A stretch of DNA of 64,000 nucleotides. Source: Acetivibrio thermocellus ATCC 27405 (GTDB taxonomy: Bacteria > Bacillota > Clostridia > Acetivibrionales > Acetivibrionaceae). The position numbers and the translations under genes are program-made. Each line of letters opens with the position of its first letter. The stretch's first letter is position 1. The stretch lies in assembly GCF_000015865.1 (NCBI RefSeq), contig NC_009012.1, positions 62,001 to 126,000 of the forward strand, given 5' to 3'. Below the pieces are notes generated by a model. That model saw nothing but the letters and a program-made list of their open reading frames with translations. It was not told the origin of the DNA and made no database searches. This document shows positions 59,377 through 64,000 of the stretch, one piece after another.

Positions 59377-59453
59377 GTTATAACAGTACTTATGAGCGTA
59401 TTGATGTCTTATTACAAAAGATAAAATTGGAAGTGTTTAGGAGGAGAAAAATA

Positions 59454-60476
59454 ATGGGCTTTTTTACAAGAGATATTGGAATTGACTTGGGAACAGCAAA
59501 TACGTTGGTTCATGTTAAAGGTAAAGGAATTGTAGTAAGAGAACCGTCAGTCGTTGCAATAAATAAAAAGAACGGAGAAATACTTGCGGTGGGCGATGCC
59601 GCAAAGGAAATGATAGGAAGAACACCGGGAAACATAGTGGCAATACGGCCTATGAAGGATGGAGTTATTGCAGACTTTGAGGTTACTCAAAGCATGCTGA
59701 AGTATTTTATAAAAAAGGCCATGTCAAAAGGAGTTTTTGGAAAACCCAGAGTTGTCATCTGTGTTCCGTCGGGTGTTACGGAAGTTGAAAAGAGAGCGGT
59801 TGAAGAAGCTACCCTTCAGGCGGGAGCAAAAGAGGCTTATCTTATTGAGGAACCTATGGCGGCGGCAATAGGAGCCAACCTTCCTGTTGAAGAGCCATCG
59901 GGAAGCATGGTTGTTGATATCGGAGGTGGAACCAGCGAGGTTGCGGTTATTTCCCTGGGAGGGATTGTTACAAGCAAGTCCCTGAGAATTGCCGGAGATG
60001 AGCTGGATGATGCTATTGTGCACTACATTAAAAAAGAATATAATTTAATGGTGGGAGAAAGAACCGCTGAGGAAATCAAAATGAGTATTGGTTCTGCGTA
60101 TCCCAGGGCGAAAGAAGAATCGATGGAAATAAGAGGAAGGGACCTTATTACCGGGCTTCCCAAGAATATAATTATTACGTCGTCTGAGGTTATGGAAGCC
60201 ATAAAAGAGCCAATAAACGCCATAGTGGAAGCCATTAAATTTACTTTGGAAAAGACGCCTCCGGAGCTTGCGGCGGACATAATGGACCGGGGAATAATGC
60301 TCACCGGCGGAGGTGCTTTGCTGAGCGGACTGGACAGACTTATCCGTGAAGAGACGGGAATGCCCGTAAACGTGGCTGAAAATCCTTTGGACTGTGTGGC
60401 AGTAGGTTCCGGAAAGGTGCTGGAGGACATAGAAACATTAAGAAAGGTGCTGATTTCTCCTAGAAAACCTAGATAG
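59454..60476 (+). CDS. mreB: Rod shape-determining actin homologue MreB
   Basis: The 340-residue protein forms membrane-bound filaments that guide elongation of the wall. Actin-fold motifs are [19 protein letters not shown] (phosphate 1), [15 protein letters not shown] (phosphate 2) and [18 protein letters not shown] (adenosine). The ATG at 59454 follows AGGAGGAG by 6 bases; the longer frame adds nine residues not typical of MreB. It is followed by mreC and mreD, forming the shape operon. Confidence 0.97.
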   Translation: MGFFTRDIGIDLGTANTLVHVKGKGIVVREPSVVAINKKNGEILAVGDAAKEMIGRTPGNIVAIRPMKDGVIADFEVTQSMLKYFIKKAMSKGVFGKPRVVICVPSGVTEVEKRAVEEATLQAGAKEAYLIEEPMAAAIGANLPVEEPSGSMVVDIGGGTSEVAVISLGGIVTSKSLRIAGDELDDAIVHYIKKEYNLMVGERTAEEIKMSIGSAYPRAKEESMEIRGRDLITGLPKNIIITSSEVMEAIKEPINAIVEAIKFTLEKTPPELAADIMDRGIMLTGGGALLSGLDRLIREETGMPVNVAENPLDCVAVGSGKVLEDIETLRKVLISPRKPR

Positions 60477-60492
60477 AAGGGAGATAATTTCT

Positions 60493-61356
60493 TTGCGTTT
60501 TGTTAAAAACAAGCATTTTATATTGCTGACGGTAACGGTGGCAATTTTGATTATAATAGGGCTTTCTGCGAGAAAAAACAGCAAAATAAATACTGTCAGC
60601 AATGTTGTTACCGTTGCGTTAAGTCCCTTTCAGGAGTTTATTAATTATCTGGGAGACAGGGTAGAGGGGGCCGCTAAATATTTTCAGGATATTGAGGCGT
60701 TAAGTCAGGAAAATGAAGCGTTGAAGGTACGGATTAGCGAGCTGGAAAAAGAAGTAAAAGAGCTTTCCGACTACAGGGAAAAGAACAAAGAGCTTAAAGA
60801 GGCGTTAAATATAAAGGACCAATTCAGTGATGTGGAATTTCTTGGTGCGAATATTATTGCCAAGGATATGGGGAACTGGTTCCATACTTTTACAATAGAC
60901 CGGGGAATAGCCGATGGTGTTACCGTTGATTCGGCCGTAATAACAAAAGACGGACTTGTGGGAAGAGTGATAAGCACCGATCTTTTTACTTCCAAGGTAA
61001 TTACGATTATTGACGAAGACAGTACGGTAAGTGCAAGAGTGTCCAAAACAAGGGATTTGGTTTTTGTCAAAGGTGATTTGCAGCTTAAAAATCAGGGATT
61101 GTGCAGACTGGACAATATTTTTCCCGACATGGATATAGCGGTGGGAGATACGATAGAGACTTCAGGATTGGGAGGCATATATCCAAAAGGTATTATTATA
61201 GGCAAAGTCAAGGAAGTCAGACGTAAAACCAATGATCTCAACAGGTATGCAATTATTGAGCCTGCCGTTGATTTTAAACGGCTTGAAGAAGTGTTTGTGC
61301 TGGAAAGCAAAAATAATAAAGATAATTATGAAAAAGTAGGCGAAGACAACAAATGA
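60493..61356 (+). CDS. mreC: Rod shape-determining protein MreC
   Basis: The 287-residue protein has one N-terminal membrane helix (about 8-26), a coiled coil (about 64-108; LSQENEALKVRISELEKEVK) and the beta-sandwich MreC domain (about 115-275) with DRGIADGVTVDSAVITKDGL and TSGLGGIYPKGIIIGKVKEV. It bridges MreB, MreD and PBP2 at the membrane. The start is a TTG behind AAGGGAG with 9-base spacing, an uncommon start. It overlaps mreD by 4 bases (ATGA). Confidence 0.95.
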   Translation: MRFVKNKHFILLTVTVAILIIIGLSARKNSKINTVSNVVTVALSPFQEFINYLGDRVEGAAKYFQDIEALSQENEALKVRISELEKEVKELSDYREKNKELKEALNIKDQFSDVEFLGANIIAKDMGNWFHTFTIDRGIADGVTVDSAVITKDGLVGRVISTDLFTSKVITIIDEDSTVSARVSKTRDLVFVKGDLQLKNQGLCRLDNIFPDMDIAVGDTIETSGLGGIYPKGIIIGKVKEVRRKTNDLNRYAIIEPAVDFKRLEEVFVLESKNNKDNYEKVGEDNK

Positions 61357-61883
61357 GAGCAAAACCGGTTAGGGTTAAAATAATTTCGTATGCTGCTCTT
61401 ATATTTATTATAGCGCTAATTCAGTCGACGGTTTTAGAAAGCATCAGCATATTCAATATCAAACCGAATCTGTTGTTGATATTCATTATTTCCGTGGCAC
61501 TTTTAGGAAGCAATATCGAGGGTGCCGTGACAGGTTTTTTGTGCGGATTGACTCAGGATATGCTTTCAGGAAGGGTTATTGGCTTTTATGCTTTGCTGGG
61601 GCTTTATCTCGGCCTTGGAATTGCTTTGATAAATAAAAGATTATACAAAGAAAATGTGTTGGTGGCAATTTTCACGACTTTTGTTTCTTCGATAATATAT
61701 GAATTTGCCGTTTATTTTTTTGTAAATGTGTTTAAAGGCTCTTTAGAGCTGATTTTTCCTTTTAGATATATAATTTTGCCTGAGGCGGTTTACAATAGTG
61801 CGGTGTCAATTGTCATATTTTTAATAGTTTTAAAGATAAATCACTGGTCTGAGGAATTGGAGCGGCTTTCGAGACGTTATTAA
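61353..61883 (+). CDS. mreD: Rod shape-determining protein MreD
   Basis: The 176-residue integral membrane protein has about five helices (12-30, 35-55, 62-90, 100-125 and 140-165) and the MreD pattern KPNLLLIFIISVALLGSNIE, then GAVTGFLCGLTQDMLSG. It completes the MreBCD complex for elongation. Translation is probably coupled to mreC by the ATGA overlap. Confidence 0.9.
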   Translation: MRAKPVRVKIISYAALIFIIALIQSTVLESISIFNIKPNLLLIFIISVALLGSNIEGAVTGFLCGLTQDMLSGRVIGFYALLGLYLGLGIALINKRLYKENVLVAIFTTFVSSIIYEFAVYFFVNVFKGSLELIFPFRYIILPEAVYNSAVSIVIFLIVLKINHWSEELERLSRRY

Positions 61884-61996
61884 TGCTTTCAATCAAAGTT
61901 TGTTGCCTGACTCTTCAAAATAGCGATCAAAATAACGAACAGAGGAAGTGAATGGGGGTCTCCCCGACGTCGAGTGGTTGAACGGAGGGTGAAAAT

Positions 61997-64000
61997 ATGG
62001 GTGAGAAGAAGCCGGTGGACAAGATAAGCGAAAGATACAGGATTATGGTAATCAGTTTTACTTTGATTTTTGCCGTGATTGTAGCTCAATTGGTAAATCT
62101 TCAGATTATTAACGGAGAATACTATGATGAACAATCCCAGACCAAACTTTTGGCAGAAAGGGATATTATTGCTCCAAGAGGAAAAATTGTCGACAGGAAC
62201 GGAGTACCCATCGCTGTCAATAGAATGGGATATGCCGTAAAAATTGCAAAAACCGGCATGACGGAAAAAGAAAAAAATGAAATGATACTTAAACTTATAA
62301 ATATATTTGAAAAAAACGGCGACTCCTATGAAAAGAATTTGAGCAACTATCTTACGTTCAATCCCATAGCTTTTGGTCCGAAAAACCAGTCTGAAGACGC
62401 ACTTCAAAGATGGAAAAAAGACATGGTTGTCAAGGCTGATGATATGAAACTTTTAGAAACTCCGGAGGATGTTTTTAAGTATTTCAGGAAGAAATTTTAC
62501 ATTGATGACACATATACTGACGAGGAAGCATACAAGATAATGACCATAAAATATGATATGCTTATAAAGGGATATACTGCAACAAATCCTTTGCTTGTTG
62601 CCAAGGATGTTAAAGTGGAAACCGTTGCCCAGATAGAGGAAAGGAGTCATGAATTTCCCGGAGTCATTATTGACGTAATTCCCCAGAGAAAATATGTGGA
62701 TGCAAGCTCTGTGGCTCATGTGTTGGGGCATATAGGGGTTATCAGCGAAGAGGAATATAAGACCTACAAGGACAATGGCTACACCATGAATGATATGATT
62801 GGAAAGGGTGGAATTGAGAAGACTCAGGAAAGTCAGCTTAGAGGTATAAACGGAAAAAAGAGGGTTGAAGTTGACACCAACGGCAGGCTTACGGCGGAAC
62901 TGAGCAGTGAACCTGCTATACCCGGTAATGACGTTGTTCTTACAATTGATATGAGACTTCAGAAAGTAGCAATGAAGTCCCTGGAGGAAAATATAGAGAG
63001 AATCAGATCCAAGGCAGATTACAAGAAGAACTTTGGAGATGCTTCTTCGGGAGCGGCTGTTGTCATTGACGTAAACAGCGGAGAGGTGCTCGCCATGGCA
63101 AGCTATCCCAGTTATGACCCGTCTGTATTCCTGGCAGGACCGCAGGACAAGGAGGCACAGAAAACGATAAATGCTCTTTTGACTGATGAAAAGAATAAGC
63201 CTCTGTTCAACCGGGCTATACAGGGAGCATACACTCCCGGATCCACATTCAAGCCGCTGACCAGCATTGCAGGACTCGAAACAGGCGCAATTACTCCGCA
63301 GAACAGTTATATTACTGACAGAGGAACTCATGTAATAGGGGGCTGGACATTCAAGTGTATGGAGTATCCGACTTACGGTCATGGGACAATCGACGTCGTA
63401 AAGGCTTTGGCTACTTCCTGCAATATTTACTTTCATGAGCTTGGAGTAAAGGTCGGAATTGACAATATAGATTTGTGGGCGAAAAGATTTGGACTGGGTG
63501 AGTATACTGGTATTGAGCTGCCCTGGGAGAATAAAGGAATCAGAGCGAACAGACAAACCAAAAAGGAACTCAGGAATGATGAGTGGAGACCTGCGGATAC
63601 AGCCCAGACGGCAATAGGGCAATTTGACAATGCTTTTACTCCGATTCAGCTGGCAAATTACGTTAGCACATTGGCAAACGGAGGAAAGAAATACAAACCA
63701 CATATAGTAAAAGAAATACGTAAATATGACGGTTCAACGGTATTAAAAAGCGAACCTGAGTATGAGCAGCTGCCTATAAAAGAGGAGACAATGAAGATAG
63801 TTCATGAAGGAATGGTGGCTGTTGCCAATACGGAAGACGGAACGGTAAATCAGCTTTTTTCCGATTTTCCTTTTAAAGTGGCGGGAAAAACCGGTACTCC
63901 CGAGACAGGACTTGAGCATCTGGGACAGTCATCGAACGGTGTCTTTATTGCATATGCTCCGGCCGACAATCCACAGGTTGCCGTGGCAGTGGTAATAGAG
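61997..64000 (+). CDS. mrdA: Penicillin-binding protein 2 (MrdA/PBP2 type), 3' end beyond the window
   Basis: This frame is open for all 668 codons to the window edge, so the C-terminus is missing. It encodes a membrane anchor (about 16-37), a PBP dimerisation domain (about 55-280, IIAPRGKIVDRNGVPIAVNR) and a transpeptidase domain with the active-site Ser in YTPGSTFKPLTS (SxxK), SCN (SxN) and the KTGTPETG motif. It cross-links peptidoglycan during elongation. Position after mreBCD is classical. The ATG at 61997 follows GGAGGG by 7 bases. Confidence 0.95.
   Translation, partial: MGEKKPVDKISERYRIMVISFTLIFAVIVAQLVNLQIINGEYYDEQSQTKLLAERDIIAPRGKIVDRNGVPIAVNRMGYAVKIAKTGMTEKEKNEMILKLINIFEKNGDSYEKNLSNYLTFNPIAFGPKNQSEDALQRWKKDMVVKADDMKLLETPEDVFKYFRKKFYIDDTYTDEEAYKIMTIKYDMLIKGYTATNPLLVAKDVKVETVAQIEERSHEFPGVIIDVIPQRKYVDASSVAHVLGHIGVISEEEYKTYKDNGYTMNDMIGKGGIEKTQESQLRGINGKKRVEVDTNGRLTAELSSEPAIPGNDVVLTIDMRLQKVAMKSLEENIERIRSKADYKKNFGDASSGAAVVIDVNSGEVLAMASYPSYDPSVFLAGPQDKEAQKTINALLTDEKNKPLFNRAIQGAYTPGSTFKPLTSIAGLETGAITPQNSYITDRGTHVIGGWTFKCMEYPTYGHGTIDVVKALATSCNIYFHELGVKVGIDNIDLWAKRFGLGEYTGIELPWENKGIRANRQTKKELRNDEWRPADTAQTAIGQFDNAFTPIQLANYVSTLANGGKKYKPHIVKEIRKYDGSTVLKSEPEYEQLPIKEETMKIVHEGMVAVANTEDGTVNQLFSDFPFKVAGKTGTPETGLEHLGQSSNGVFIAYAPADNPQVAVAVVIE

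Overview
The window looks like a chromosomal segment of a thermophilic, cellulose-degrading, spore-forming clostridium, most likely Clostridium (Acetivibrio) thermocellum or a very close relative. The indicators are a SigI/RsgI pair whose anti-sigma factor ends in a cellulose-binding CBM3 domain, a dockerin-free family 48 cellulase with its own CBM3 (Cel48Y type), several SLH-anchored surface proteins, sporulation genes of the ytrHI type, a B12-dependent ribonucleotide reductase and AT-rich intergenic DNA. From memory, the gene order from sigI1-rsgI1 to cel48Y fits C. thermocellum; I could not check this.

Bases 1-27.3 kb are mostly cell-surface genes on the + strand. They include two tandem signal-peptide proteins with a perfect 520-bp shared block, a LexA/S24-type regulator lacking its catalytic residues, a DUF6263-like lipoprotein, two paralogous DUF4015 TIM-barrel proteins, nrdJ, a GHL10-type protein with SLH domains, a small DUF2680-like secreted protein and a giant protein of about 4,626 residues (34 repeats, seven Big_2 domains, three SLH domains). 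From 27.3 to 30.4 kb lie a DUF4163/DUF3298 protein and the overlapping sigI-rsgI operon.

From 30.5 to 43.7 kb come a SEC-C protein, a bioY gene with a likely BirA operator, an LtaS-like sulfatase, a rubredoxin-like protein, a Na/Pi symporter, ytrHI, a sirtuin, a cyclophilin lipoprotein, the asnA/asnS pair and cel48Y. From 43.9 to 47.6 kb is an envelope-stress-like cluster (PspC, LiaF-like, decayed ECF sigma and anti-sigma, YtxH, DUF948). The next stretch holds a zinc-ribbon gene whose ribosome-binding site is locked in a 17-bp hairpin, an amidase-like protein, cheW, argJ and lon, followed by a MASE3-SpoIIE phosphatase, two unrecognised proteins and mecA. The window ends in the cell-shape cluster maf-mreB-mreC-mreD and a PBP2 gene cut by the window edge.

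The genes suggest three themes: sensing and attacking cellulose outside the cell (RsgI CBM3, Cel48Y), building the S-layer-associated surface (SLH proteins, DUF4015/GHL10 proteins, LtaS-like enzyme) and cell-wall elongation (mre/PBP2). No tRNA, rRNA, CRISPR array, insertion sequence or prophage was seen.
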